Below, one piece after another: positions 22,301-36,106 of a stretch of 64,000 nucleotides of DNA (within the stretch, counting starts at the first letter, position 1; each line of letters starts with the position of its first letter). Both the position numbers and the translations under genes were made by a program. A model generated the notes under the pieces. The model did not search any database. It was not told where the DNA came from and saw only the letters and a program-made list of their open reading frames with translations. The DNA comes from Apophysomyces variabilis (lineage: Eukaryota; Mucoromycota; Mucoromycetes; Mucorales; Mucoraceae). Location of the stretch: contig MZZL01000393.1 of NCBI GenBank assembly GCA_002749535.1, positions 631,103-695,102 on the forward strand, read 5' to 3'.

Positions 22301-23414
22301 TCACGCCGATTGATTGCTGACGAGTTTATAGTGCTCTAGTGAACAGACAGCTTTGCCTGATTTTGCGATGTATTTCTTCGCATTTTTGCATCCATTCACT
22401 GCGCACATCACTGGTTCCTTAGGTGATGAGACTGCCCTAGAAATACAAAGATTGTTTCAGCTGCATATATCAAGGCTATGCTATATGCGTACTTGCAATC
22501 ACCAAATACTTGTTCAAGTGTCATTGTAGTAGGCAGCATCAATTGACTTCCTTCCCTGTTAGTTACGTAGTGTATCCTGTTGAGTTCGTCCCGACGCCTT
22601 TGTCGAGCGCTAGGACTTTGTTTATCTTCCGTCACCTCATCTTTGATTACCCGTTTGCTTTTACTCGCTTGTTTCTTCAGTAAGCGGTTGATTGTATCGG
22701 CCTAATTCATACATCGATTAACCACGGTTCGTCTTTGATTCCGCTTTTCTTGCCTTGTCTTTTTCCGCACGCTGTATGCTCTGATTTTTCCGTCGTCTCG
22801 CAACTTCTGATCGGCGCAGCGCTTCTTCCTCTTCTGTTAATTGTTTCTTTTTGCCGGTATCTGCCCGAGTTTAGGATGAGTGTGTGTTATATTTACGCTT
22901 AGATTTCTTACCCATAGGCAATTCTAGATAATAGTCTTCCGTGTTTCCGGTGTTCAGCTTAGCTCGCTGACGCTTCGTTAAAGGCCTATTCTGCACAACT
23001 TCTGTTTCCGATTCCTCATCTTCGTCAAATTCTTCCACTGCTTCCTCTTTCTCTCACATTAATTTCTCGCTATCTTCATGCTATTTACGTTTGCTAACCT
23101 GCTTTCCTTCGCTTCTTCGATTTCTTGTTTAATTGAACGATCAATTCGTCGTCATCCTCTTCCGCTTCGGACTCTGGCTGTGCTACGCTCTCGTCCATTT
23201 GATCAAGTTCTTCCTCCTCTTCAGGTGCTAGTGAAGTCTCACGATCTTCTGCAAAGTCAATTGCATCGTTGAGCTGATCTTCCTCCTCTTCACTGAATTC
23301 TTCGTCGTCCTGTAGCTCGTCCAATTCAACACTTTCCAAATCACTGACAAGTTCATCCTCTGATTCAGAAACAGGTAGTACAGGAGGTTTCTTATGTTTA
23401 CGTGCTGGTCTCAT
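22301..23414 (-). CDS. IES2: INO80 chromatin-remodelling complex subunit Ies2 (INO80B)
   Basis: Ies2/INO80B stimulates nucleosome sliding by the INO80 ATPase. Five exons (23414-23099, 23052-22912, 22860-22754, 22701-22493, 22436-22301) give 302 aa. The N-terminal half is acidic and disordered (runs of Glu/Asp). The PAPA-1-like core is visible: LTKRQRAKL, YYLELPMG, KKKQLTEEEEALRRSEVARR, TINRLLKKQ, then RIHYVTNREGSQLMLP. The C-terminus is a HIT-type zinc finger (CAVNGCKNAKKY, CSLEHYK), as in INO80B proteins. The intron at 22753-22702 begins with GCAAG, i.e. a GC-AG intron, which is the only junction that keeps the EKDK-ADTINRLL alignment in frame. Confidence 0.9.
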
Positions 23415-26400
23415 ATTACGCCTTCGGACGTTGTCTCTTCGTGATATAGAAAGGTTTTCCTAACAACTTGGCGTCGCTTGAAAGTACTTCTGAGTTGGCG
23501 AATAAGATGAATTTGCGCTGACTGGGAATAAAAAATTTCGCGTCCTTGATCCTTTGCATTGAAATACAGTATCTCCCAAAAACAATTTCACAAACTACGA
23601 AAATCGAAGTCGCAGGCCTTTGGAATTGAAATCTATATATGCATCTTGCATTCACTTGGCGGGCAGATGGGTATGGCGTTGTCAGTTTTATGACAGGTAT
23701 GTAAAAGTGGTCAATTCAAACTCTTATAGCACGACAATTAATGTAATTTGTCAGCGTCCAGCCCAGTTTCCAAAATGCGCCAAGGGAATTTGCTAGATGC
23801 GACTTTAATTTTTGGAAATTTAGTTCATACGACAGAATTCATGCTACTTAAGAATTCAAACTTTCAAACAAAGACATGTACCAATATAATGCACAAAGTT
23901 CTTTATAATAAACAGCAATACGGCAATAATATATACTTTTCAAATATTGCAAGAGGATAAACAACAGCAAAGGGTGCAGCAATGACAATCTAGTTACCAA
24001 TACTGTGAAGGTGTCATATCAAATAATAGACGTGGTACCCGCACAGAGTGCTCTGCTAGATACAAAGGTACAAAATCATGACCAATGGTTCTGAGGGCTT
24101 TTGATAACGCTACTATCCATCTTTTATGTATTAACTATACATATAAGTGAGATACGGATAGTCCTGCCTGACCGTTACCAGTTCGTTAGGATAACCGAAT
24201 ACGAATGGTTGCATTCAGAGGAAAGCACCAAGCAGATACTGAAGTTGAAGGTTCTAAGACTGGTTAACAAACTTTGGCAAAATAGAAAGTTGCCAGCAAT
24301 ACCAACAGTCTTCTACTGATGCTTGTTGGCTACCCGCACGAGCAATAATCTAAAGGTGATTTGCTATCTACATCCACTAGATAAACAGCCTTTGTTTCAC
24401 AGCTCCTTTTTCTCCAAAATCAGGCTGGAATATCTCCGTTAGGGTCACGGATACTGAACTAAATGCGATATCTGTAAATAGTTCGGTATAACCTAGATCT
24501 TCCCGCAAACCTTTGCTACTGAGCGTTGGTTTATCCGTTTCCGGTTCCAATTTGATAATATTTACTGCAACATGCAGAGTGATTTCCATTAGAAAATAAT
24601 ATTCCATTACTCATTGATTGTGTAGATACGTCGTTAGACAAAGATATGCATAACATCTTGCATAGAAAGCTTTCGGCTGGATAGTAAGAAAACTCTTAAA
24701 TATCTCCATTGATGTAGGCTTTGCCAGATGTCGTACTTTAGAATCTTGAGCCAAATTAGCGGGAACATTCCGGCTTGACATGTAACTACAATAACTATAA
24801 GTATCAATGTTTGTTAATCAGCCGTCATGAACCATCCATTAGTGAATTCACAGGTCTTAAGTTGGGATCTGTAACTGATACCTTGAGAATCAGCGCTTTA
24901 GAAAAATATTGTAAACTTCAGTGCAATTGCTGCGACGGAGAGGGCATTTGGAACTTACTTCAAATGCAAACGAAAGTTGGGGTGAAAGCAAGGGGTCAGG
25001 AAGTCACATTTTGCATGCTTATTGTACAAACGCACCCAACAAATTGAATCATTCTCATGATAGAAGCTTCTAATAGAAATCTGTATGATGCGCATGCATT
25101 CTGTATTGTAGCTTCGATCACCCTTTGCGTCAGTATGTCTTCACGAATTTTGAAAATTACAAACCAATGAAACCGTGGATATCAATGTTTCATTCTCCCC
25201 GTTGTCTTCCGAAACTGATTGCTAGTTAAGCTAATGAAGCAATAGCAACATCGAACTAGAACCTTCGAAAAAATTCACCTGTGGGGACATTGTTATTGAG
25301 CAATAATAAAAAGATCTATTTAACGTATATCGGTTTTTATCGTCCGAAAATCCGTATTGGTTACGTAAGTTAAATATTCTTAACCATGATATTCATGCAG
25401 TAGCATACTGAAGGATATCTTATCATCAACTGAGACGACTTATGTAACCTCACGTATCAACAGAGTACTTAATGCAGTGGCGCAATTGCATGAGACCGAA
25501 GTTCGTTAGAAACTAATGCGTGTATCCTATATTAAATCAACGCTACGTATCTTACTTTGTTCTTGCTTAATTGTCAGTAAAATCGAATGTACTAGATGAG
25601 AATTAATCAGCTTATCTTTTTTGGCCTTGTAGTCTTGACATTTCGGTTTGTGCAACCACGCAGACCAGCATGTGTATCTTGAATTTAAAACCCAGAATGT
25701 TTCTGTTGTAATTTTTGTGCAATATTCTTGCTCACTGTATGAGTCACAAAAAGGAGGTACCACTTGGGAACAAGATGTAAATGTCCAGCTACAGTGTGAT
25801 TTACTTTTCTAGGAGACATTTAACGTTATTTATATCAGAGAGAATATGATGGAAGCGCTTGGCATGTATCGTCGAAGCATGGCTGTCTATATTCCGCTTC
25901 TTTACTTGGTATCGTTGGACACATTCAAAGTTAATGTTGTTCACAAAATATAAACTATTTAACATTTTGATAATCTGGATATTATGCAGTATTGACAAGA
26001 GAAAAGACGCGGAAATAGATTAATAGAAACGTCAAAGGAAGTATAAAGTTTGATAACGGTTTCACAACGAATGCAGCATGTTTCTCGCTAAAAGGGGCAA
26101 GAAGAACGCAGCGATATCGCGCGAAACATTCCAGCTTATATCTGTCTTAATACCATAAAATCATCCCAATGCTTGAAACCCAGTTAGAAATAAGTCAAGT
26201 GAAAGATTATTTTAAGAAAGGCTGTTGTACATCTCATTTATCGCCGTTTAAGAGAATTATGGAAACATTGGTAAAATAGAAAAAAAATCATATACAAGAA
26301 CACGCCCAGTTGCTACATGTAAAATGAAAGACCTTTCTTTAATTGAACGATTTCCTTGGACGCAAGCCCGTCCTTTGACAATAACCTGCTAATTATGACA

Positions 26401-27770
26401 AGTTTTTCCGTTTATACGAATCGTTATTGGAAATTTCCTTTTTCGAGTCAGCACAGACCTAATGCATTACGCTGTATCACTACATGCCTTTCTCTTCGTC
26501 TATAAAATTCCTTCACTTATTTCTTATCAAATGTTCATTAATCAAGCAAGTACAAAAGCTTCTTTTTCGCGTGTAAAATAAAACTCAGTTCAAAAGTAGT
26601 TGCAACACTTAGCTTTTGACATTTGCAACGTTTCACGATTACCCCAAATTTCTCGGCAACACTTCCAAGATAATTTGTTAACGTGTTTTCTAATGACTTA
26701 TACATCCTGCTTAATTTTATTCTAAGCATGGAGTAGCATAACAATTTCTGGAGATATTCTCCATAGCAGTGCTTCCAAACAGGTATCAGTAGATCCTCCA
26801 TGCCTGAAGGGTCAAATGCCGTTCCTGCAGTTACTACCTTTATTCGGATTGAAGAATAAAAAATGACTATGAATCATGAGGACATACATCATAGGGGAGA
26901 GTATCGGTAGCAGCGCGATCGGAGCAACCACGTTCAGGTTTTCTTTACTGCTGACGGAAGACCCTTGCTGTTCTATGACTCCGCAGGAACAAAGGAAAGA
27001 CAGATGCCCCTCGGCGGCAAAAAAAAAAAGGACGACATGAGGAAACTATGTGGGATATCATGTATGAACTGTTGATCAATTCGGTGTGATATAGCAGTAT
27101 ACAGTGTTTTTCGAAGGGAGAAAACACGATTGTTAAATCAGGGTTATGATTTCCGATCGGGAAACCTTAATGAAGTACGGAAACACACGGACAGGGCAGG
27201 TTGTCTCAATGTAGCATGAAAAACTAGCTCTGTGAAATCTTTCTTTTCTTTGAGCTTCCAGGTTCAAGGTTGATCAAGGCGTTTGCCAATGAAATTGTCC
27301 AAACGCCTCGTGTATTCCCTTTTCGGTGCCTTCCCTAGCGGTTCCCTCTCTTCCCCCCGGCTCAGCGTCCCAAATTTAGCCTCATGCAACCATCATCTCC
27401 TCGCTCGTCACTTACCCCTGACATAAAGAAGGTATAGACCCGTTTAGCTTAAATACCCTTCAGTTTCTTGTGTAAACCAACGTATTCACTTCCTCTTCTT
27501 CCACTCTTTTCAATCAGAACAAAAAAGAAATCCGATCTTTGGAAGATCTTCTTTTCTTATTTTCCCGTCATTTCAATATCTTCTCCCTCTGCATTTGTTT
27601 TTCTTAACTTGCATCTTTTACGGCGTGCCGTCAAAGCGTATATAAACATTTGTTTTTGTTTTTGTTTTTCTTTTCTCGAGTCATCGGCTTGCTGAACTCT
27701 TATCGACTCTCGTGCATATACAACGCTCTTCGTTACCTCCTCTTTATTTTCCATCTCTATCTGCTTCTGA
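23415..27770. other. 4.4-kb gene-poor AT-rich interval
   Basis: Many short ORFs occur, the longest 90 and 87 codons (24775-25047 plus, 26801-26538 minus), but none has a family signature or coherent splice sites. From about 27.2 kb the DNA becomes pyrimidine-rich and forms the upstream and leader region of the C2H2 gene, with a TTTTTG-repeat near 27650. No tRNA or transposon ends recognised. Confidence 0.5.
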
Positions 27771-28848
27771 ATGTTATCTGCATATCCCAACATGACCGTA
27801 GATTTTAGCTTTTCTCAACCTGTTTCCACTGCGGCGCACAGCTTCTCTCGTTCGTATAAATCCACCAAATACGAGCCTTTCCACTCTTCGGAATTTCTCC
27901 CGTTTCACGCTAGCAGTACGACGCATAGTATTCCGCTTATCGAACCGTTGATGCCAAGCATGTTTGACATTGCTTCCTCGTCGGCTGGCGCGACGGACCA
28001 AAGCAATGACCCACGACTGTGCATGTCCCCTTTCCATACCACCCGGTCCTTTCCAGGGGGATATTTTAACAACGTTTCATTTCATCAGCCTCTTGCTCCT
28101 ACTGTGGAACAACCCAAAATCGAACACCAGCAGCATCCACAACAATGGCGCTATATGAGCCCACATAAATCATCCGATTACGCTCCAATGGAAGAATCCG
28201 GCTTGACCGTTGATTCCTACCACTCGCGATTGGCTAGTCCAAATCCAATGTATGAGCAATCCATCTATCATTATCCTCAGTCAGGTAAATATTACTTCCT
28301 GCTTCCACCAACTTAATCATATCTCTTTTTCTCACTGGTCTATTTCGTATATTTTTCAACAGTCCTGCCACCATGTTCGTCGCCTTACGCCACTGCCATG
28401 GATAGAAAAAGCTGCGGCGGTTTGACACCGCCGGCCTTTTTCTCACCCAACATTCAACGCCGACTCTCAGTGACCACATCCACCGGCTCCTCCTCATCGG
28501 CATCAGCCTCTGATAACGCATCCACTACTATGACCATCAATATGAAAGCGAGCTCCACAACGCCTAAAAGATACAAGTGCACCATTTGCAATAAACGATT
28601 CACGCGTCCAAGCTCGCTGACAACCCACACATACAGTCACACTGGTGAGGTAAGAAGAAAAAGAAACGATAGCTCGCTCATTATGTATATACGTTTATTC
28701 ACCAACCTAATAGAAACCTTTCAAATGCCCTGTTGAAGGATGTGGTCGCCATTTTTCAGTCGTCAGCAACTTGAGGCGGCATGCAAAGATACACAACAAC
28801 AATCATCATCACCATAACACATCCACTTCTTCATTATGTGCATTGTAG
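27771..28848 (+). CDS. C2H2 zinc-finger transcription factor
   Basis: Three exons (27771-28284, 28363-28649, 28714-28848) give 311 aa. The first two thirds are a disordered Ser/Pro/His-rich region (for example MSPFHTTRSFPGGY, SSSASASDN), typical of an activation domain. Two adjacent C-terminal fingers follow: YKCTICNKRFTRPSSLTTHT (C-x2-C...H-x3-H) and FKCPVEGCGRHF with NLRRHAKIH (C-x4-C...H-x3-H), joined by the TGEKPF linker. The linker is split by the last intron. A short NNNHHHHN tail ends the protein. An in-frame Met at 27792 is an alternative start. The long gene-free upstream region fits a regulated promoter. Target genes are unknown. Confidence 0.9.
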
Positions 28849-31763
28849 GAGAATTTCTTTAAATTACCGTATTTTTCTTTTTCTTTGTTTCCCATTTGTC
28901 TATCTCTCTTTCTTTCATTTTCAAAATGGACATTTATTTGTATGCACTAGTTTTTATTATTATGCCCATAACAAATACGGCATATGTAATTAAAAAGCTC
29001 GTTTCATGTTTTCCCGACAAACTTTAAGTGTTTCCGAAATTATAGAGTATGCTTGCAATCCCAGGGGAAATCATAAGGAAGGGGAAAGCTTTATCCAACT
29101 TAATATCGGCGTTGCAGACATATCCGAAAAGAACGGAATAAAATAAGGAATCTGCATGTATGGGCCTAATTATCGTTATGGTGGCATGCGATGTCAGTTG
29201 TAGTTAATTCCATATGTTAGCAATTCTGTCGTAACGAAATAGTGGAGTAACAGAGGTACTAATGCACCTAGTCAAATTATCTCCACATTACTCCATAAAC
29301 ATACTAAGGACCCGAACTTCTGGGCTATTTTGTATTTACTGGATGTCTCCTTTATTTCCTTCAGATAGTAAAAAAAATGCTTTTTTCTTCTTGGGAAAAC
29401 ATCGACTAAACACACCAAAAAGGCAACAACTTTAAGAGGCGCCCTAGAGATACATTTTAAGCTTCCATTGTTATTGATCATAATGTATCTGATCCGATTG
29501 GCTTTCCCGCACTAGCATTTTATAATGTCCCCAGCGAAGCTTACGTTACGTGCCTTTTTCTCTTAGTGTTAATGATAAACATTTAAAACAAGGCAGTACA
29601 AACAATTTATGTTTGGCAACAATATCCAGTTAGATGCAATATTAGATACACCACATGCATGCAACCTTTGACGGCTAGTCGTGCGGAAACACCTTCGGCA
29701 AATCGAACAAAACCCTGATATAGCGAATGTACCTGGCACGTGTGTACCTCTCCATGAACATAATATCCAGTGCCCCTAAAACAAAATGGGGGAAAGCTCG
29801 ATTATATAGATGCTATAGATCTATGTATCAGGATAATACCAACTTAGGAATATTTTTCTTTAACAAGCGACGAGTTAACCAAAATGGTTCATGCAACATG
29901 ACCACCTATATGCATACAATAAATCATTTCAGAGATGGCTCGAAGTAAAGTTAAAACTGATATTTTCCTTTATTTGGTACGTTTTTATCTTGGGATTACC
30001 TTTCTAATCGACAACGTGCAGGTTCGCTCTGGGTTATAACTGTCATTGTTTCCTGCACGTCCCTTTTTTTTCTTTTTTAACTACATCTTGAATATCTACC
30101 CCCATTGTGATTAGTCCTTATAAACTCCTTCAATGACGGTAAGTATTGAGAGAGACACACAGACAGAGAAAAAGAAAGAAAGAGACAAAGACCCTTTAAC
30201 CACTCGTTTTTGGTTTGTCATCCCTATCCAAGCCCTGAAAAGGAAGCAAGTCTTTCTTTTTATCCTCGACGATTCCTCACCGTTCCGTTTCTTTGGATGC
30301 CTTACATGTGCAACTAGGAAAGGGATGGATCACACGTAAATAACTTAAAGTGGTCGGAACTTTCCCCTGAAACAATGTTCACGGAAACGAAAGGCGCATA
30401 GTTTGTTGAGGGAATAAAAAGACTTTTTCTTTTGTATTCTGTTCAAAGTGGTTAGTGACCCGCAGTAAATTTCCGTTATTTCCAAACCTTAAGGGATACA
30501 GGAGCCCACATACGTCCTTCCTTTTTCTGGGGAGACAAGGGGCAAACTTCTCGATAGAACAAAAAGGAATTAACATTTCAGATCGATATTAATGAAGTAA
30601 TCCAAGCCATGTGGGAATTCCCACAGCGCATGTGGATCAGAGACATATGGATCTCACGAACTTGTTAGTAACGAGAACATGGAAGAATTTATTAACTTGC
30701 ATTCTTGTTTGATCAAAGTGACATCTTTCTGATCGTACTTGACATGGATCTCCAAACTTTTCCTCCTAAGGACTTATCGATGTTATTGAAAGCAGCATAC
30801 ACGTGCGTATTACTGCAGTAGAATATTCTCTCCACAGTGACCAAAAGACAAAAACAGTTACTGTATGTGTTAGGAGTAATGTATACAGTTTTTTCTTAGT
30901 ATGTTACGGCAATCTCCTTTCTCTCCGATCAATGGCAACATGCAGCATAACAACAATAGAAAGCAAAGCTCCCTTTAGCACCTGGAAGGGTTTCATCAAC
31001 TTGCCGATCACGTTGGTTTCCGATCCGAGTTTTACTTCCGAAATTACATATGGTTGGGAGTTTAATAAGAAAACGTTCTTACTAGGAGTCGCATAGAACA
31101 AAAACGAAAAGCGTTGATGTGATTTAGTATGCACAATTGAAACGCCGCTCCCACAACTGTATGTCACAGTGCCTCTTGCTGCAAAGTTCTTTAGGAGATC
31201 ACTAGTGTTTCAATTAAAACGACCATCGAATACTAATCTGAAGTAGCATGTAATAGGTTGTGATTATAACTCGTTTTGCTAAAAGAGAATATTTCATAAA
31301 GATCAGATATTGCTGGGGTACAAGCGAAACTCTTGAGTGCACATAGCATTCGACAACTGTGATGTTATGCATCGAATAAAATACGCAACTGGATTTCGTC
31401 GCATAGATTAAGCATACAACAGATAAAATGCAATGTAGTTGCGAAATTACGTGTCCATTATGGCGACTAGAGGAAATGGCTTTGATGGATCTAAATAGTA
31501 GTAATGCAGAAAGATCCTTTTGTCAGTCATACGGAGAATGACTTTTTTTTTGCCTCGCTCATCAATCGTGAAATGGTACAATCAATAGAAAGAGATAGAA
31601 ACTACAATATTTTAATTTGGAAAAACCTGCATTACGTTCGTTTAAGTTAAATCGCCATCCCAATGCTTGTTGATGTAGTATGTAAACGAAGACTATTATA
31701 TACTCTACTAGGTACTTTTCTTTTTCTGTTTCTTTTTTTTTTCAAATCTTTTTGTTGAGAGGG
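28849..31763. other. 2.9-kb gene-free interval
   Basis: AT-rich DNA with short ORFs (up to 97 codons at 30803-31096) that lack family signatures or coherent splicing. A GAGAGA/AAAGAAAGA purine stretch lies near 30150-30190. No RNA gene or mobile element recognised. Confidence 0.5.
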
Positions 31764-33597
31764 TTATAGAGACAACGTTTCCGCCAAGTTTTCTTGTCGA
31801 GGAACAAAAGCTATATCGACATCTGGAGGGTGCGAAATTGGACTGACAACATCAGTAATAGGAACCTCGATCTCATTGCCATTAGCATCGCGAGGTTTGA
31901 CCAGATTGAAGGCCCACAAAACACGGGCCGTGGTGAGGTACAGACTTTTCTCGGCGAATTGATTTCCAGGACACAAACGGCGCCCAGCTAGTGTAAAGGT
32001 CTGTTAGTCATCCCAGAGAGATAATGCTAGTTATTTTAGTTACCTCCAAATGTCCAATGGTAACGTTGTACAGGCTGTTCAGGGTTATAAAAGCGGTCAG
32101 GATCAAACTTGTCGGGGTTTGGATAGACTGAAGGATCATGGTTGCAGCTGTAAATATTATGGATATATACTGAACCAGCAGGAATCTTGTAGCCTTTATA
32201 CACCTGATCTGTTCGAGCACTGTGGGGGAGATTCAGAAGTAAAGGCGGTCGGAAACGCATGATTTCTTCAACCATGGCCTGTATATACGGAAGGTTCTTG
32301 ATGTCATCGTCTCTAGGCATTCTATTCCCCACAACCCTCTCCAGTTCTTCTTGTGCCTTGCGCTGAACATCTGGCCGATTAACCAAAACTAAATACAGAT
32401 TTTGCGCAGTGATACTAGTAGTATCTACTGCAGCAATGTAAACTGTAGCTGCTATGTTGTTCACTGTGTAATGCAGCTGCGTGAGTTCCATTTCTGCTTA
32501 TTGTTTGCGTAAGAATAATATTACCATCAACGTCAGTTAGACCCTCCTTTTCTTGAAGCTTAATAATATCCCCCATAAGACCTGCATAGGTTGGTCAGAA
32601 TAACGTGCTACTCGTAGCAGAGAAAGATTACTCACAATCAACAGCTTCTCCTTTTGCAATCGCGTTTTTCAGTGTCGTGTTGTATCGGCCCATCACCTTC
32701 TGATACCTCACCTGGGTACTGCTTGCCCATTTCTTCAATCGGCCCAGGAACAAATAAGCTGGCTTTGGAAACTCAAACAGCAGATAATTTGCAAGCTCTG
32801 CAAAGTCTGCAGCCATTTCCTGTAGCTCACGGTAGTCTGGATCCTCCGTATTAGGGTAGTGACATCCGTACATGAAACGCATAGCCAAGTTTGTCTATAT
32901 TGTTTTTTTTTTGTGTGTGAGTGAATAGGGATGGAGACGTGTGACTTTGTAATTAGTTTCCATGATGACCACGAGATATATGTGTATAGCATACCGTGTA
33001 GAGATACGAGTGTCGGAAGATTCTAAAACCTTGAGGTTGGGTCCCGTATCTGTATATGTTTTGCAGTAATTCGAAAGTCTCCTCGTTATGTAGTTCTGGA
33101 TACTTTTTCTCGATAGCAGATTTGCTTACGAATGCCTGCATTAAGCGACGGCATTTACGGAGATAGGGTGTATCGTCTGCCCAGGAAAACGCTGATCCAT
33201 CCGCTCCTGTCAGCTTCATCAAAGTACCGGGATTTCGGTCCGAATTGAATTGACCATTAATCTCCAATAAATCCCGGGAAACTTCACTGTTATTTAGCAC
33301 CACTGCGTTTCGAGAACCAAGCGATATTTGATAAATAGGCCCGTATTTCTTTGACCATTCGATCAACTTGAAGTGAGGAGACGGATACAGGCTCAATACG
33401 TGCCCTATCAGCGGCAGGCTGATGCCTGGTGATGGGAGAGGTACACCCTCCTTGCTATTGTCACATTTTACCAAGCGCGTTGTTGCCCGAAGGACAACGA
33501 GGGCTACTGCAGCGCTAATCACACCAAGTACGGCATGCGGATGGTCTTGTTGTATCCGCTTAGCGTTTTCAGCAATATGTTGAATCAGTAACGGCAT
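31764..33597 (-). CDS. Cytochrome P450 monooxygenase
   Basis: Five exons (33597-32995, 32894-32636, 32581-32525, 32493-32044, 31987-31764) give about 530 aa. A hydrophobic N-terminal anchor (AVLGVISAAVALVVL) is followed by the proline-rich LPLPSPGISLPLIGH-like hinge. The I-helix oxygen motif reads AAVDTTS, the K-helix ExxR is EIMR, the PERF-like block is FDPDRF, and the heme loop is FGAGRRLCPG with the Cys thiolate ligand, cut by the last intron after FG. It is an ER-type class II P450 needing a reductase not encoded here. Substrate unknown. A related P450 lies at the right edge of the window. All catalytic motifs are intact. Confidence 0.95.
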
Positions 33598-34034
33598 GGA
33601 GAAGAAAAAGTGTGGAAAAAAAAAAAGAAACCGCACTAACACAAAGAAGAAAAGGTATAAAGTCAAAGTGCGAGCTATTGGGTTTATTGCTTTATGCTCG
33701 CGTCGCACAATGATATGCACATGTTTCCCTTGTTACAATTTCTTCTTGTACGATCGTCACAATCTGGATTTTAGGATTCCATTCTATGGAGCTCGTGTCC
33801 TTGCAAGGCACGCAAAGTGCCCCATATCCTTTTTGTTACACAGACAACGTGAGTTTTTCCGCTTGTTGTGCAGGAACGTACACAATGGTCAGATTATTAC
33901 AAGCGGTGATACGTTTATTTTTAAAGATGAGTAAACGAATTCACGTAGCGCAACCTCCGTCCTAAATGACATGGAGTTACGTCGGACGTGTCCCGATAGT
34001 TATCCAGGTCATAAAATATTCTGCCTTGAGTTCC
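33598..34034. other. Spacer between aminopeptidase and P450
   Basis: P450 leader and promoter plus the 3' flank of the aminopeptidase gene. An upstream in-frame hydrophobic extension of the P450 exists (Met near 33720) but looks like translated leader. Nothing else seen. Confidence 0.5.
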
Positions 34035-36106
34035 TTAATCAACAAATACCTTAGCATCTACAGCGGGAAACAATTCAAAAAAAGCCTATATCCCGGTTCT
34101 GAGAATCTCTTTCCTGAAAAGACAAAGGACCGTAAACTATTTTTACCTCCAGGAGCCTAATACCGTTTTTAACATCATCCACGCCTCCGATCTCGCGAAT
34201 AGAATGCATGCTTAACTGAGGATTCCCAACATCTAATGCACGGTTTAGATGAAAATATTAAGGTTCTTTTTTTACAGTTGGAGCGTTGCGTTACCAATGG
34301 TTCGAAGGCCGAGTTTGGCACTCAACATGGGCCCGATCGTTGATCCACAGGGTGAATCATTTCGGACTACAAATTCCTGGACGGGAATGTCGCGAAGTCT
34401 TGCTATTTCCCGAATAATCAAACTTGTCGGGGCAGTTGTTGCATATCGCTGCGACTGCGTTAGACGTGCCAAAAAGAAGTTATATCTTCACTTGGGCTGT
34501 TTTATACCTGATTTGCATTGATCTTTATCACTGTGCCCTTATGCATAGCCGGTCGGTGATTTTCTTCATATTTTTCGCTAGAAAGAGTAGACTTAATCAC
34601 TCTGTAACACAGCAGGCAAAATAAGCTAGGTAATTTACATGTAGTTTGGATGCACCGCATGGGCCATATCAGCACTAACCAACATACTCTTGTGCATTGC
34701 TTGTTCAAATGCACAAGTGACCGTAGCAGAGCGATCCAGGAATCCAAAGCAGGAAGTCGGAGCGTCAGACGATGTGGCATCCTTCAACGATAGTCTCCTT
34801 TAGCATACATAAAGATCTGAAAAAGCTAACCTTGGCCGCCTTTCCGATATTCGTTTGTGATAAGCGTTGTAGTGTTGCTGGCAAAAGGTTAGAATTGGCA
34901 CCCTGGGCCGAGGTACTGCCGATTTCTTCATTGTCAAATAAAGATATCAGGCGAATATGCGGCTCGTCGGCGAGATCTTTCGATGAATTTATCAAAGCCT
35001 AGAAAGGAATATCCATTTAACATATCGTGAAGTAAAAAAGAATAAACCAATCAATTGCCTGACCTTCAGAGCACAAAATGACATGCCGAGGTTGTCCAAC
35101 CTAGCTGAGAACACAAATTCGTCGTACGCTCCGCCGATGGTTGCAGGTTGTGTATCATACAAACAAAGTTCGAAGTCATGAATCTGTTGCGCTAAACAAT
35201 AATACAAAGTTTATGAATTAAACCCTAATGCAGTTATATGAGTACTCACGTTGAATATGGAGTTCTTCAGCTAATAAATTGATTAAAGCAGGATGATGCT
35301 TCAAGATTTCGCTGTCTCCTTTTCTTTCGTTCAGGGCTCTATATTAGTCGTTGTTAGATCAGTCTTTGTCTGTCGTTGTGAGATACGCTACGATTTGACA
35401 CTGGTGGCCAATACAGGAATAAGATGCGTCTCGTTGTTAAACGAGAATGCCTGATTAACCGATCCATCAAGATGGATAGCTAGCGTAGGCACTCGAAGAA
35501 TTGGTCTAATAGTATCCATCTTTAGACATCAACCCCGGATTCATGCAAAAGTGCTTAACTTGTTTACACGGACAAGCGTATGTTTAAAGGAACCATCTAA
35601 TTGTCGCACCATTACGCGACCTGCGACGCTTAGATCGCGATCAAACCAAGTATGCCTGGAGAAAAGGAAAAGGAAAAGAAAAAGGGTCTGTTAAATATAT
35701 GCTCATAGCTTTGCTATTTTACATACCAGATTCCTCCACCGTAAAGTTGTACACCCACTTCCAGATATCCACCGTTTTCCTTTTTTGAAACTGGCTTCAC
35801 CTTGAGGCATGGAGAATCTGTATGAGCTCCTACAATCGAAAATCCGTTTCCAGTCTGATAGCGACCTCCAACAGCAAATGCCACAATCGAGGAACCGTTG
35901 CGAGTAAAATAGTAAAGACCTTGTTTTTTCAGATCCCAGTCAGAGCGTTCGCTAAGTCGCTGGAAGCCAGCGCGCTCTAACTGTTCCGCAGCTTCATATA
36001 CGACATGAAACGGAGAAGGCGAACGATTTAGAAAATCAAGGAATTCCTCAACTTCTTTAGGTTGCTCATCGCCGACTTTGGTTAATGTTGATGCAGGTCG
36101 AGACAT
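34035..36106 (-). CDS. DNPEP: Aspartyl aminopeptidase (M18 family)
   Basis: A metallo-aminopeptidase that trims N-terminal Asp/Glu; yeast Ape4 is the comparable enzyme. About eleven exons cover 36106-34035. Metal-binding and catalytic motifs are present in order: [100 protein letters not shown] and [12 protein letters not shown]. The protein ends with [15 protein letters not shown], the family C-terminus, encoded in a separate small last exon. The start chosen gives [11 protein letters not shown]; an in-frame upstream extension (36184 or 36220) would add an Arg-rich, mitochondrial-like leader. Confidence 0.94.

Noticed and set aside
24775..25047. 90-codon plus ORF in the gene-poor interval
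   Set aside because: Contains several Cys but no recognised finger spacing; flanks are AT-rich without a promoter or splice pattern.
33596..33934. Lys-rich plus ORF overlapping the P450 leader
   Set aside because: It is produced by A-runs antisense to the P450 5' leader and has no independent support.
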